In this document: in pieces, positions 48,692-57,355 of the stretch
Layout: the number at the start of each line of letters is the position of its first letter
Position numbering within the stretch: position 1 is the stretch's first letter
Assembly (NCBI GenBank): GCA_964515555.1
Contig: CAZEVY010000016.1
Coordinates: 1-64,000 of the forward strand
DNA from: CAZEVY01 sp964515555
Lineage (GTDB): Bacteria > Acidobacteriota > Terriglobia > Bryobacterales > Bryobacteraceae
Direction: 5' to 3'
Length of the DNA stretch: 64,000 nt
Notes under the pieces: model-generated
What the model was told of the DNA's origin: nothing
The model's input: the letters and a program-made list of their open reading frames with translations, nothing else
Database searches by the model: none
Position numbers and translations under genes: made by a program

Positions 48692-49737
48692 CCGGGAATC
48701 GCAACGCCGAGCCGAGCCGAAATCTCCACCAGCCGCTCATGGAGGCCGGCCGCGACCGGAATCCCGCTCGCCGCGCGCGCGGCCTCGCTTCGCCACTCCG
48801 GGTCGCCCGCCACCATCACTTCGCCGTACCCGCGCGCCGGGTGCGACGACTTCACCATCTCCACCAGCCGCGCCACCCGCGCGCGGAACTCGTCGAGCGG
48901 CATGAAGCGCGCCACGTCGATCGCCACGAACGTCTGGCTCACCCGGAACGGCCGCGTCTGCACGCGCAGCCCGCCCAGTTCGGTCGACATCGCGCCGCCG
49001 GAGAGGACGCCGGACAGCATCTCGGCCAGCATCGCCAGGCCGCTTCCCTTGTAGCCGCCGAGCGGCATCAGCAGCCCTGCCAGCGCCGTTTCGGTGCTGG
49101 TCGTCGGCACGCCTTCGGTGTCGAGCGCCCAGCCGGGAGGAATCTCCTTCTCGCCGCGCACCGAGGCCCCGTACACCCGGCCCATCGCGACCGTCGTGGT
49201 CGCCATATCGAGCAGCCAGCCGCGGCCCTCCTCCCGCGGGACCGCGACGCACAGCGGGTTGGTGCCGAAGCGCGGCTCGCGCCCTTGCCACGGAGCGACC
49301 ATCGGCGAAGCATTGCACGTCACAATGCCGATCATGCCCTCCGACGCGATGCGATCGGCCCACCACGCCGCCGCACCGAAATGATTCGACTCGCGCGCCG
49401 TCGCCATTCCGATTCCGTGCGCGCGCGCCAGCCGCACCGCGTGGCCCACGCAGATGCTGCTGACGACCTGGCCGAGGCCGTTCTCGCCGTCGTAGAGCAG
49501 GCAGGCTCCGGACTCGGAAACTACGCGGCCGGTCGCGCTTACGTCGACGCGTCCCTGCTCGATCTTCTCGACATAGAACAGCAGCAGTTGCACGCCGTGC
49601 GAGTCCACTCCGCGCAGGTTGGCGGCCACCAGCGTCTCGGCGATCAGCGCGGCGGCGGAAGCCGGCGTGTGGATGGCTTCCAGGATGCGTTGCGCCCACT
49701 CGCGCAAGGCCGGCGCGGCGATGACGACGGCGCTCAT
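48688..49737 (-). CDS. Malate/L-lactate/ureidoglycolate dehydrogenase family oxidoreductase (Ldh2-type)
   Basis: A 349-residue protein. RGVDSHGV with the catalytic His, ARESNHFG, GTNPLCVAVP, GYKGSGLAML and the NADH-binding TTTVAMGRV stretch mark the Ldh2/ComC family. It oxidises a 2-hydroxy acid with NAD(P). ATG 49737 overlaps the stop of the binding-protein gene (ATGA), making it the last gene of a four-gene operon starting at 51948. It overlaps a convergent gene by 4 bp. Confidence 0.9.
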   Translation of the reverse strand: MSAVVIAAPALREWAQRILEAIHTPASAAALIAETLVAANLRGVDSHGVQLLLFYVEKIEQGRVDVSATGRVVSESGACLLYDGENGLGQVVSSICVGHAVRLARAHGIGMATARESNHFGAAAWWADRIASEGMIGIVTCNASPMVAPWQGREPRFGTNPLCVAVPREEGRGWLLDMATTTVAMGRVYGASVRGEKEIPPGWALDTEGVPTTSTETALAGLLMPLGGYKGSGLAMLAEMLSGVLSGGAMSTELGGLRVQTRPFRVSQTFVAIDVARFMPLDEFRARVARLVEMVKSSHPARGYGEVMVAGDPEWRSEAARAASGIPVAAGLHERLVEISARLGVAIPG

Positions 49738-50690
49738 TCGCCGAGATACTTTTTCAGGTCGGGAAACAGCAGGAGTTTCACGTCGGGCTTGTCGAGGTCG
49801 TCCTTGCGGACAACGCGCGGCAGCAGGTCCATGCGCTTGGGCGGCGTCCCGCCCTTCAGCTTGTCGGCGACCGTTTTCACGGCCTCGTAGCCCATTTTGA
49901 ACGGGTCCTGCACGACCATGGCGTGGAAGTTCCCCGCGCGCAGGTCCTCGACCATGACATCGGTGAAGTCGAACGCCACGAACTTGATCTTGCCGGCCAG
50001 CCCGCGGCCCTTAAGCGCCAGGATCGCGCCGGTGGAGCTGGGCTCGGTCGACGCGAACATGCCGTCGAGGTTCGGGTGCGCGGTGATCATGTTCTCGGCC
50101 GCGGCCATGGCCTTGGCGCGATCGGCCATGCCGTACTGCCGCGCGACAATCTGGATATTCGGAAACTCCTTGGCGATCGCGTCCTCGAAGCCCTTCTCGC
50201 GGTCCATGGTCGACTGGCTTCCCGGAGCGTGCAGCACCACGGCAACCTTGCCCTTGCCGCCGACCAGTTCTCCCATCGCGCGCGCCGCCAGTTCGCCGGC
50301 CTGGTAATTGTTGGTCGCGACGTAGCTCATGTATTTGTCGGTGTCGAGGCCGCTGTCGAAGACCGTCACCGGAATGCCCGAGGCGATGGCGCGCTCGATC
50401 GGCCCGACTAGCGCCTTGCGGTCCGTGGCCGCCATCACGATGCCGTCCACGCGGCGTGCCACCATCGAATCGACGATCTGAATCTGGCGGCTGTACTCGG
50501 TTTCGAGCGGCGGGCCGTTCCACAGGATCGTCAGGCCGAACTCGCGCCCGGCGGCGTTGGCGCCGGCGTGCACCGTCTGCCAGAACAGGTGCGAGGTTCC
50601 TTTCGGAATCACCGCCACGATCTTGCTGCGCTCGCCGCCGCAGCTGGCAAGGAAAAGCGCCAGCGCCCCCAGCACCGTCCGTCGGCTCAT
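49734..50690 (-). CDS. Sugar-binding lipoprotein (periplasmic-binding protein type 1, RbsB-like)
   Basis: A 318-residue protein. ALFLASCGG is a lipobox, so it is lipid-anchored after cleavage before Cys. The mature part is a Peripla_BP_4 fold: IPKGTSHLFWQTVHAGA, DGIVMAATDRKAL, PVTVFDSGLDTDKYMSYVATNN, HPNLDGMFASTEPS, KFVAFDFTD. Such proteins deliver pentoses, inositols or related sugars to ABC importers, but no permease or ATPase is adjacent. It overlaps the SDR gene upstream and the Ldh2 gene downstream (ATGA both times). Confidence 0.92.
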   Translation of the reverse strand: MSRRTVLGALALFLASCGGERSKIVAVIPKGTSHLFWQTVHAGANAAGREFGLTILWNGPPLETEYSRQIQIVDSMVARRVDGIVMAATDRKALVGPIERAIASGIPVTVFDSGLDTDKYMSYVATNNYQAGELAARAMGELVGGKGKVAVVLHAPGSQSTMDREKGFEDAIAKEFPNIQIVARQYGMADRAKAMAAAENMITAHPNLDGMFASTEPSSTGAILALKGRGLAGKIKFVAFDFTDVMVEDLRAGNFHAMVVQDPFKMGYEAVKTVADKLKGGTPPKRMDLLPRVVRKDDLDKPDVKLLLFPDLKKYLGE

Positions 50691-51442
50691 TGCGCGCACC
50701 AGCCGCCATCGATCAGGATGTCGGTTCCCGTGATGAAACCCGCGTCGTCCGAGCACAGGAATCGCGCCAGTTGGCCGACCTCCTCGGGACGGCCCCAGCG
50801 CGCCAGCGGAATCTTCGACAGGAACTGCTGCGAGACCTCGGGGTTCTGCATCAGAGGAATGGTCATCTCGGTGGCGAATGGTCCCGGGCTGATGCCGACC
50901 ACCGTGATCCCTTCGGACGCGAGTTCCAGCGCCAGGGCGCGGATCAGCCCCAGCAGCGCGGTCTTGCTCGATGAGTACGCCGTGCGGCCGGCGATCGAGG
51001 TGTGGCTCATGATCGACGTCAGATTGATGATGCGGCCGTAGCCGGTGCCTTTCATGTGCGGCACGAAGGCGCGGCACATCAGAAAGACGCTGGTGAGATT
51101 GGTGTCCATCACGCGCCGCCACTCGTCGAGCGTGAACTCCACCAGCGGCTTGCGGACGTTGATGCCGGCATTGTTGATGAGGATTTGCACGCGACCCAGC
51201 CGCTCGGCGACGTCCTGCTCCAGGCGCCCGACCTGCGCTTCGTCGCCCACGTCGGCGACGAAGGTTTCGGCGGCGGCCCCCAGCGCGCGCACGGCCTCGG
51301 CAGTCTCGTCGAGCTTCGCGGCGTCGCGGGCGACCAGCGCCAGTTTCGCGCCGCCCTCGGCAAGCGCCAGCGCCATGGCCCGGCCCAGTCCGCGGCTGGC
51401 CCCGGTGATCACCGCGACTCGATTGGCGAAAGGTTGCGGCAT
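50687..51442 (-). CDS. Short-chain dehydrogenase/reductase (SDR)
   Basis: A 251-residue classical SDR: TGASRGLG cofactor motif, NNAGIN, catalytic Ser in LTSIMSH, YSSSK (Tyr-Lys), and a normal C-terminus GTDILIDGGWCAQ. Resembles gluconate 5-dehydrogenase or 3-oxoacyl reductase-like enzymes. With the sugar-binding protein and the Ldh2 enzyme in the same operon, I infer oxidation or reduction of a sugar acid. Start ATG 51442 lies 5 nt after the PH gene stop. Confidence 0.93.
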   Translation of the reverse strand: MPQPFANRVAVITGASRGLGRAMALALAEGGAKLALVARDAAKLDETAEAVRALGAAAETFVADVGDEAQVGRLEQDVAERLGRVQILINNAGINVRKPLVEFTLDEWRRVMDTNLTSVFLMCRAFVPHMKGTGYGRIINLTSIMSHTSIAGRTAYSSSKTALLGLIRALALELASEGITVVGISPGPFATEMTIPLMQNPEVSQQFLSKIPLARWGRPEEVGQLARFLCSDDAGFITGTDILIDGGWCAQ

Positions 51443-51447
51443 CCCCG

Positions 51448-51948
51448 CTAGACCGCCCCACCCGGAGAGGACGCCTGCTGCGCGCGCGGCGGCGACGCTC
51501 CGCCCGCGATGGCGCGATGCGCCGCGTCGAGGATCTTCTCGGCGACCTCCTGCGGGCGGTCGATGTCGGCGATCGTCAGGCGGCTGGTCTCGCCCGCGGT
51601 TTCCAGCGAGAGGCTCCCGACCCCGAACATGCGCTGTCCCATCGACTGCTCGACGCGCACGTCCTGCACTTTGCTCACTTCGAGCGTGCGGGTCGACTTC
51701 GACAGCATCCCGACCTCGTATCGGAGCCGCCCCGTCTCGATGCTCATCTTGACGAAGTGCCGCCCGACGTGGCGGGTCAGCGTCCAGAGGATCATGATCG
51801 CCGGGAGCGCCAGCAGGAATTCGAGGCCGGGTTTGGGCGCGGGCAGATAACCCCAGTTGTAGATCGCGATTCCGGCGGCGGCCGCCAGCCACCAGCAGTA
51901 GGAGAGCTTCACGAACTTCATTGTGGGCCGTACGAGCAGTTCTGGCAT
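51448..51948 (-). CDS. Membrane protein with bacterial PH (DUF304-like) domain
   Basis: A 166-residue protein with two N-terminal membrane helices (about 16-32 and 42-58) and a cytoplasmic bPH2-type domain: RLRYEVGMLSKSTRTLEVSKVQDVRVEQ and GVGSLSLETAGE. Function unknown; such proteins associate with membranes or mediate assembly. It is first in the operon. TATACAAT (51969-51976) is its probable -10, giving a leader of about 15 nt. Confidence 0.85.
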   Translation of the reverse strand: MPELLVRPTMKFVKLSYCWWLAAAAGIAIYNWGYLPAPKPGLEFLLALPAIMILWTLTRHVGRHFVKMSIETGRLRYEVGMLSKSTRTLEVSKVQDVRVEQSMGQRMFGVGSLSLETAGETSRLTIADIDRPQEVAEKILDAAHRAIAGGASPPRAQQASSPGGAV

Positions 51949-51968
51949 GGGGTTCGCTCCAGTACGGT

Positions 51969-51976
51969 ATTGTATA
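51969..51976 (-). promoter_or_regulatory. -10 element TATACAAT for the PH-SDR-BP-Ldh operon
   Basis: The hexamer TACAAT ends 20 nt before ATG 51948. No -35 is seen, as at the other promoters here. It lies 12 bp from the rpsU terminator T run. Confidence 0.5.
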
Positions 51977-51987
51977 GCGCGCGAGAC

Positions 51988-52014
51988 AAAAAAGGCGCCG
52001 CGCGAGGCGGCGCC
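51988..52014 (-). terminator. Rho-independent terminator of rpsU
   Basis: An 8-bp perfect GC stem (52007-52014 with 51994-52001) around a 5-base loop, followed on the minus strand by six T (51993-51988). It lies 16 bp after the rpsU stop. Confidence 0.9.
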
Positions 52015-52029
52015 TGTCGGAAACGGAGG

Positions 52030-52230
52030 CTACTCCATGTCGCCCTTGGGACGCTTCTTGCGGCTGCGCTTGCGGGCCAGCGCCGCCTTGACGCGCTTCT
52101 TCTCGCCGGGCTTCATGTAATAGGAGTGGCGCTTGATCTCTTTGATGATGTCTTCCTGCTGCACCTTGCGCTTGAACCGGCGCAGCGCGCTTTCGAGAGT
52201 TTCGCCTTCCTGTACGGTTACTTCAGCCAA
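52030..52230 (-). CDS. rpsU: 30S ribosomal protein S21
   Basis: Sixty-six residues, the usual length. EVTVQEGETLESALRRFKRK and the basic tail KKRVKAALARKRSRKKRPKG match the bS21 family. The TTG start 52230 is preceded by GGGGGTGAG; no ATG is available. S21 binds the 30S platform and promotes mRNA base pairing with 16S rRNA. It is monocistronic, with its own terminator. Confidence 0.95.
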   Translation of the reverse strand: MAEVTVQEGETLESALRRFKRKVQQEDIIKEIKRHSYYMKPGEKKRVKAALARKRSRKKRPKGDME

Positions 52231-52259
52231 AAATCGCTCACCCCCATTCTGTTCGAGAG

Positions 52260-52297
52260 CCGATCCCCGGGAGGGCCCGCCCGCCGGGCGGGATCGG
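52260..52297. repeat. Nested inverted repeat between rpsU and the metallo-hydrolase
   Basis: CCCGCCC (52276-52282) and GGGCGGG (52286-52292) form a 7-bp stem with a 3-base loop. An alternative outer stem pairs CCGATCCC (52260-52267) with GGGATCGG (52290-52297); the two share GGG 52290-52292 and cannot fully form together. It sits 30 bp upstream of both divergent starts. Confidence 0.5.
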
Positions 52298-52326
52298 GGA
52301 CCAAGGTCCATGATAAGTTGAATGCT

Positions 52327-53166
52327 ATGCGCAAGACAACCGCGATTCGAACCCTCGGCCTGCTGGCGGCCACCGGATGCCTCTGGGTCGGCCTGACGCA
52401 ACAGCAGCCGCCCGCCGACCTCACCGTCGAGAAACTGGCCGACGACCTGTTCGTTCTGGTCGGCTCCGGCGGCAACGTCGGCGTCTATGTCACCGACGAG
52501 GGCGTCATTCTGGTCGACGACAAGTTCGAGCGCAACGTCCCGCAGATCCTGGAGAAGGTGAAGTCGATCACCGACAAGCCCATCCGCTACATCCTCAACA
52601 CGCACCACCACGGCGACCACACCGGCGGCAACGCGAAGCTGATGGCGTCGGCCGACTCGGTGGCTCACGAGAACGCGCGCGCCAACATGGTGCGCGGGTC
52701 GCAGCCCGGCCAGCCGCGCATCACCTTCAGCTCGGCGACCACCATCCACCTGGGCGGCAAGGAAGTGCGCGCGGTGCACATCAGCCGCGGCCACACCAAC
52801 GGCGACGCGATCGTCTACTTTCCGGCGCGTAAGGTGATCCACATGGGCGACATGTTCGTCGCCAGCGCACCCTTCGTCGATTACGGCAACGGCGGCAGCG
52901 GGCTGGAGTGGCCCAAGACGCTCGACGGCGCGCTGACCTTCGGCGCCGAGACGGTGATTCCCGGGCACGGTCCGATCATGAAGCCGGCGGATATCACGCG
53001 CTGGAAGCAGTCGTTTACGACTGCCATTTCGCGGATTCGCGAGCTCAAGCGCCAGGGGAAGAGCAAGGACGACGTCGCCAAGGAGCTGAAGCTCGACGAC
53101 CTGTTCAACTTCTCGGCGTCGGGCATGTGGGCACGAACGCTTCCGGGCTTGTACGACGAGTTGTGA
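52327..53166 (+). CDS. Secreted metallo-beta-lactamase-fold hydrolase
   Basis: A 279-residue protein. Signal peptide (MRKTTAIRTLGLLAATGCLWVGL). THHHGDHTGG (His93, His95, Asp97, His98) is the zinc signature; VHISRGHTNGD gives the third His, MGDMFV the bridging Asp, and PGHG the final His. Most similar in layout to subclass B3-like or quinoprotein-relay proteins rather than proven beta-lactamases. ATG 52327 is chosen for the signal peptide; ATG 52322 is out of frame. Confidence 0.9.
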   Translation: MRKTTAIRTLGLLAATGCLWVGLTQQQPPADLTVEKLADDLFVLVGSGGNVGVYVTDEGVILVDDKFERNVPQILEKVKSITDKPIRYILNTHHHGDHTGGNAKLMASADSVAHENARANMVRGSQPGQPRITFSSATTIHLGGKEVRAVHISRGHTNGDAIVYFPARKVIHMGDMFVASAPFVDYGNGGSGLEWPKTLDGALTFGAETVIPGHGPIMKPADITRWKQSFTTAISRIRELKRQGKSKDDVAKELKLDDLFNFSASGMWARTLPGLYDEL

Positions 53167-53214
53167 GCGGCGACAGCCCGGCGTCTTTGAGGCGCCTTAA
53201 GGAGTGCGAGTCTG

Positions 53215-53508
53215 ATGAACCTTACGATCGATCTGCCTGACGACCTCGCCACCGCGCTCGAAGCACGGGCCAGGGCCCAGGGCATTTCTCCTAGCGACGT
53301 AGTGTGCACCGGCCTTCGACTGCTGGAAGATCGCGAACGGGAGGAATCGGCCCGCCTGGAATGGCTCCGCGCCGCTGCCGCTGAAGGCTTCGACGAAGCT
53401 GACCGGGGCGAGTACACCGCCCTCCGGAGTGATCGGGATTTCGAGGAGTTCCTGAAGCGGGTTGGCGAGGAATCCGCCGTCGAATCCACTCGGCGCGATC
53501 GTGCCTGA
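53215..53508 (+). CDS. ParD-like ribbon-helix-helix antitoxin
   Basis: Ninety-seven residues. NLTIDLPDDLATALEARARAQGISPSDVV is the ribbon-helix-helix head; the C-terminal half is charged and probably unfolded until bound to toxin. AAGGAG precedes ATG 53215. The next gene starts inside its last codons. Confidence 0.85.
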   Translation: MNLTIDLPDDLATALEARARAQGISPSDVVCTGLRLLEDREREESARLEWLRAAAAEGFDEADRGEYTALRSDRDFEEFLKRVGEESAVESTRRDRA

Positions 53509-53695
53509 CGGTCGAAGGCTCGAAGTCCGCGTAACGACTGCCGCGCGCCGCGACATCGTAGCGCTGCTGAGGCTCAGCCGCGAGAGATTCGGCGACGCTG
53601 CTGCGACGCGTTACGAGACGCTCATCGAGCAGGGGCTGATCGACATCGCCGACGACCCGGATCGTCCGGGTTTGAAGGCCCGCCCGGAAGAATAG
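53501..53695 (+). pseudogene. ParE/RelE-like toxin, C-terminally truncated
   Basis: About 64 residues from GTG 53501 (8-nt overlap with ParD). LEVRVTTAARRDIVALLRLSRERFG and YETLIEQGLIDIADDP are the first two-thirds of a ParE domain. The protein stops at RPGLKARPEE, where ParE proteins normally continue for another 25-35 residues with the strand-rich C-terminus that contacts gyrase. It is therefore probably inactive, leaving the antitoxin as a solitary regulator. Confidence 0.7.
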
Positions 53696-53731
53696 CAGTA
53701 TCCGGAGCCTCTCAACTGACCGCAAACAGAT

Positions 53732-55765
53732 CTACGGCAGCCCGAACGCAATAACATTCGGACCCGACGCCACCGCCACGAACTGCCGCCCGCCCGCCAA
53801 ATACGTCATCGGCGACGCCTTCCACGTCTCATTCGTGTGGAAGTGCCACAGCGGTTTCCCCGACCTCGCGTCCAGCGCCGCGAACGCCCCGCTGTCGTCG
53901 CCATAGAACAGCACCCCGCCCGCCGTTGACAGCACGCCGCCCCAGGCCGACGCGGGGCCCACCTGCGCGGACTCCCAGACCGTCGCGCCCGTCTGCGGGT
54001 CGATCGCCCGCACGAACTTCTGCCCGCGATCGCCGGTGCCGCGCGTCGAGCCGCCGTAGAACGACCGTCCCGCCTGCCACGTCTCGGGCCGCTTCGTGTA
54101 GACCGTGCATTTCTCCAGCGCGATCAGGTAGAACAGCCTCGTCGCCGGGTTGTACGCCGACGACATCCAGTTGGTCGCGCCCTCCACCGCCGGGCAGGCG
54201 CGCGTGCCCTCGGCCGTCGGATTCGCCGACGCGAGACGCCGCGGCCGGCCGTCTTTACCGATCTCCGTCGCCCAGGTGAGATTCTTCACGAACGGCTTCG
54301 CCAGCAGCAATTCCCCGGTAATTCGGTCCAGCACGTAGAAGAATCCATTCCGATTTCCCTGTAATAGCAGTTTGCGGGGGCGGCCGCCGAACGCCGCGTC
54401 GATCAGCACCAGCGGCTGTACCGCGTCCCAGTCGTGCAGGTCGTGCGGCGTGAACTGGTAGTGCCACAGGAGCTTGCCGGTCGACGGCTGAAGCGCGATC
54501 ACCGAGTCGGAGTAGAGATTGTCGCCCTGCCGCTCGTCGCCGTTGTAGTCGGGACAGGGGTTGCCCGTCGGCCAATACACGATGTCCGCCTCCGGGTCGT
54601 ACGACCCGGTCAGCCACGTCGCCGCGCAGCCATTGGGGAGCACGCTCCCGCGCCACGTCTCCGACCCCGGCTCGCCTGGCAGCGGCACGGTCCAGAATCG
54701 CCACACGGGTTCGCCGGTCGCGGCCTTGTAGGCGGCCAGGAATCCCCGCGCGCCTTCGTCGCCGCCCGAGTGGCCCGAGATCACCAGGTCCTTGACGACC
54801 AGCGGCGCGCCCGTCGCGCCATAGTTCTTGCGATAGTCCGCCATCTCGACGTCCCAGACCAGGCGTCCCGTGCGCCGGTCGAGCGCGATCAGATGCGCGT
54901 GATCGGTCACCATGAACAGCAGGTCGCCCGAGATGGCCACGCCGCGATTGATGCCGCTGCCCGCGTCGCCCACCACTCCGTTCGTCCGCGGCCGCTGCCA
55001 GGTCCAGATCTGGCGGCCCGTCGCCGCGTCCAGCGCTACCGCTTCGTTGCCCGCGGTGACGTACATAACGCCGCCCACGACCACCGGCGTCACTTCGAGC
55101 CGGCGCGAGTTGCGCATCGGGAACACCCACTTCGGCGCGAGCCGCGACACATTCGCCGCGGTGATCTCGGCGTGCGGGCTGTGCCGATTGGCGCGCGGGT
55201 CGCCGTGATAGCCCGGCCAGTCGCCCGCTGCGAATGGCCGCGGCGCGGCGCTGGCGGGAAGCACCGGGACGCCCGCGCGACCCTCGTCCGTGCGCGAGAC
55301 GACATCGGCGTGCCGCAGCGCGATCAGCGCGCCGTCGTCGCCGAGCACCTGGAGGTCGTAGTTGCTCTCGTTGCGGACCAGGCCGCGCAGTTCGCGCCCG
55401 TCGCGCAGCTTCAGCGCGACGCGCGGGAAGTCGGCGGGACGCCCGCCCCGGCCTGCGGCGGCGCGGTCGGCGGCGGCGATCAGAGTGCGCACGTGGGCCA
55501 CGACCTGGCCGAGCTGATCGGGCGGCAGCGCGATCGGCGGCATGCCGGCGTTGGGGACGCCCTTGAGAATCACCTCGCGCAGCGCCGTCTCGTCGCGCGC
55601 GCGCGGCCGCGCTGCGGAGACGATCTCGGGTCCGCGCTCGCCGCCCCGCCCGTCGGCGCTGTGGCAGGAGGCGCACAACGAGTCGTATAGCTTCCGGCCG
55701 GCGTCGGCGGCGGGCTGCGCCAGGGCGGCGGCAACGGTGAGTAACAGGACGGCCAAGCGCTTCAT
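53732..55765 (-). CDS. PQQ-dependent dehydrogenase with N-terminal cytochrome c domain
   Basis: A 677-residue protein. Signal peptide (MKRLAVLLLTVAAALA), then CASCH (Cys31, Cys34, His35) and MPPIALP giving a one-heme cytochrome c domain, then an eight-bladed PQQ propeller with repeated AxDAxTGxxxW-type blades and PDYNGDERQGDN near the cofactor. It oxidises an alcohol or sugar in the periplasm and passes electrons through its own heme. The order cytochrome-first is the reverse of the common quinohemoprotein alcohol dehydrogenases. It is divergent from the ACMSD-like amidohydrolase. Confidence 0.92.
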   Translation of the reverse strand: MKRLAVLLLTVAAALAQPAADAGRKLYDSLCASCHSADGRGGERGPEIVSAARPRARDETALREVILKGVPNAGMPPIALPPDQLGQVVAHVRTLIAAADRAAAGRGGRPADFPRVALKLRDGRELRGLVRNESNYDLQVLGDDGALIALRHADVVSRTDEGRAGVPVLPASAAPRPFAAGDWPGYHGDPRANRHSPHAEITAANVSRLAPKWVFPMRNSRRLEVTPVVVGGVMYVTAGNEAVALDAATGRQIWTWQRPRTNGVVGDAGSGINRGVAISGDLLFMVTDHAHLIALDRRTGRLVWDVEMADYRKNYGATGAPLVVKDLVISGHSGGDEGARGFLAAYKAATGEPVWRFWTVPLPGEPGSETWRGSVLPNGCAATWLTGSYDPEADIVYWPTGNPCPDYNGDERQGDNLYSDSVIALQPSTGKLLWHYQFTPHDLHDWDAVQPLVLIDAAFGGRPRKLLLQGNRNGFFYVLDRITGELLLAKPFVKNLTWATEIGKDGRPRRLASANPTAEGTRACPAVEGATNWMSSAYNPATRLFYLIALEKCTVYTKRPETWQAGRSFYGGSTRGTGDRGQKFVRAIDPQTGATVWESAQVGPASAWGGVLSTAGGVLFYGDDSGAFAALDARSGKPLWHFHTNETWKASPMTYLAGGRQFVAVASGPNVIAFGLP

Positions 55766-55820
55766 TGGGGGCAGTATGCCACACGCGATGCAGGCCCGAG
55801 GCCGCCTGCCGCCGATCCGG

Positions 55821-55826
55821 TACATT
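55821..55826 (+). promoter_or_regulatory. -10-like TACATT, 8 nt before ATG 55835
   Basis: Plus-strand hexamer without -35, placed for leaderless transcription of the amidohydrolase. Confidence 0.45.
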
Positions 55827-55834
55827 CATAGGGA

Positions 55835-56836
55835 ATGCACATCGTCGACTTTCATAACCACTTCTACCCGCCCGCCTACCTCGACGAGCTGCGCGCCGGG
55901 CGCAGCGCCGTCCAGGTGACCGTCGACGCCCAGGGCAACCCGCGCCTGCACTATCCGGGCGACTACAACATCGCCGTTCCCGCCCAGCGCGACCTGGCCG
56001 TGCGCGAGAGCATAATCGCCGGCCTTGGCATCGACACACAGGTCCTCACTCTGACCACGCCGGGCACCCACGTCGAGACCCCGGAGACCGCCGCGCGACT
56101 GGCCGCCATCGTCAACGACGCCTTCGCCGAGGCCGCGCGATCGAGCCGCGGGCGCTTCACGGCGCTCGCCACGCTGCCCCTCAACGACCCGCCCGCATCG
56201 GTGCGGGAACTGGAGCGCGCCGTGCGCCACCTCGGCCTGCGCGGAGCGATGTTGTTCAGCAACGTCAACGGCGTCGCGCTGAGCGACGAGCGGTTCTTCC
56301 CGCTCTACGAACTGGCCAACGACGTGGACGCGGTCTTCATGATTCACCCCGCCCATCCCGTCGGCGTCGAAGCGATGACGGACTACTGGCTGATGCCGCT
56401 GGTCGGATTCCCGATGGACACCACGCTGGCGGCGGCCAAGCTCGTCTTCAGCGGCGTCGCCGCGCGATACCCGCGCATCCGCTGGGTGCTGGGACATCTC
56501 GGCGGCGCGATCCCCTATCTCGCCGAGCGGCTCGACCGCGGCTTCCATGCATTCACGGAATGCCGCGCGCATATCGACCGTCCCCCGAGCGAGTACCTGA
56601 AGCGCTTCTACTACGACACCGTGAACTTCGACCCGCGCGCCATCGAGCTGGCGATCGGCTTCGCGGGCGCGAGTCAGATTCTCGCCGGCAGCGATTTTCC
56701 CCACCAGATCGGCAGCCCGCGGCGCATGATGGAGAGCATCGGCGGCCTGAACATCCCGGCCGCCGGCCGCGATGCCATTCTCGGCGGCAACGCAGCCGCG
56801 ATTCTCAAGCAACCAAACACGGCGCGGATCGTCTAA
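55835..56836 (+). CDS. ACMSD-like amidohydrolase (amidohydrolase-2)
   Basis: A 333-residue cytoplasmic protein. VDFHNHFYPP carries the HxH metal ligands; MIHPAHPVG, LGHLGGAIPY and AGSDFPHQIG supply further ligands and the catalytic Asp. Length and motifs fit aminocarboxymuconate-semialdehyde decarboxylase and related decarboxylases. No kynurenine or aromatic pathway genes are adjacent, so the substrate is open. Confidence 0.87.
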   Translation: MHIVDFHNHFYPPAYLDELRAGRSAVQVTVDAQGNPRLHYPGDYNIAVPAQRDLAVRESIIAGLGIDTQVLTLTTPGTHVETPETAARLAAIVNDAFAEAARSSRGRFTALATLPLNDPPASVRELERAVRHLGLRGAMLFSNVNGVALSDERFFPLYELANDVDAVFMIHPAHPVGVEAMTDYWLMPLVGFPMDTTLAAAKLVFSGVAARYPRIRWVLGHLGGAIPYLAERLDRGFHAFTECRAHIDRPPSEYLKRFYYDTVNFDPRAIELAIGFAGASQILAGSDFPHQIGSPRRMMESIGGLNIPAAGRDAILGGNAAAILKQPNTARIV

Positions 56837-56875
56837 CCTGACACTAAGAATCTCCAAGCCTAACTGGGAGGGCGC

Positions 56876-57340
56876 ATGAAGACCGCTACCTGCCTTGTCA
56901 TCGCGGCGCTGGCGACCGCCGGCCTTGCCGTTGCCAGCGACCGGATCGCCGTCTACGCGATCGTCGACAAAGTCGTCCTCGAGCCGGGCCCCGACGCTCC
57001 GGAGCGCGTCCAGGTGTGGGGCGTGTTCGCGTTGGCGGAAAAGGACAGCCGGGGCGCCTACCAGGCACCGGTTCGTGGCTACATGTACTTCACCGTGACC
57101 GGCCTCGACCGGTCCGTTCAGCAGATGGCCCGGCGCGAATGGGCGGACTTCCAAAGCGTCGCCGGTCAGCGCAAGGTAATCGGCTTCGGTCCGCGGTATC
57201 GGGCGGACTGGCGCATCCGTCCCGCGGGCGAACGCCCGGAGAAGCCGGAGCAGTATCATACCGACGCCGGGCCTGCCATCGTCCGATCGAACACCGAATA
57301 CTCTCCCGTCCGCGCCCTGCTGGACTTCAAGGACCGCTGA
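56876..57340 (+). CDS. Secreted hypothetical protein
   Basis: A 154-residue protein with a signal peptide (MKTATCLVIAALATAGLAVA) and a beta-rich body (DRIAVYAIVDKVVLEP, VQVWGVFALAE, FGPRYRADW). No family recognised. GGGAGGGC precedes the ATG. Its stop lies 15 nt before the desaturase gene, so it may head that operon. Confidence 0.7.
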   Translation: MKTATCLVIAALATAGLAVASDRIAVYAIVDKVVLEPGPDAPERVQVWGVFALAEKDSRGAYQAPVRGYMYFTVTGLDRSVQQMARREWADFQSVAGQRKVIGFGPRYRADWRIRPAGERPEKPEQYHTDAGPAIVRSNTEYSPVRALLDFKDR

Positions 57341-57355
57341 GCGCGGGGAGCAGTG

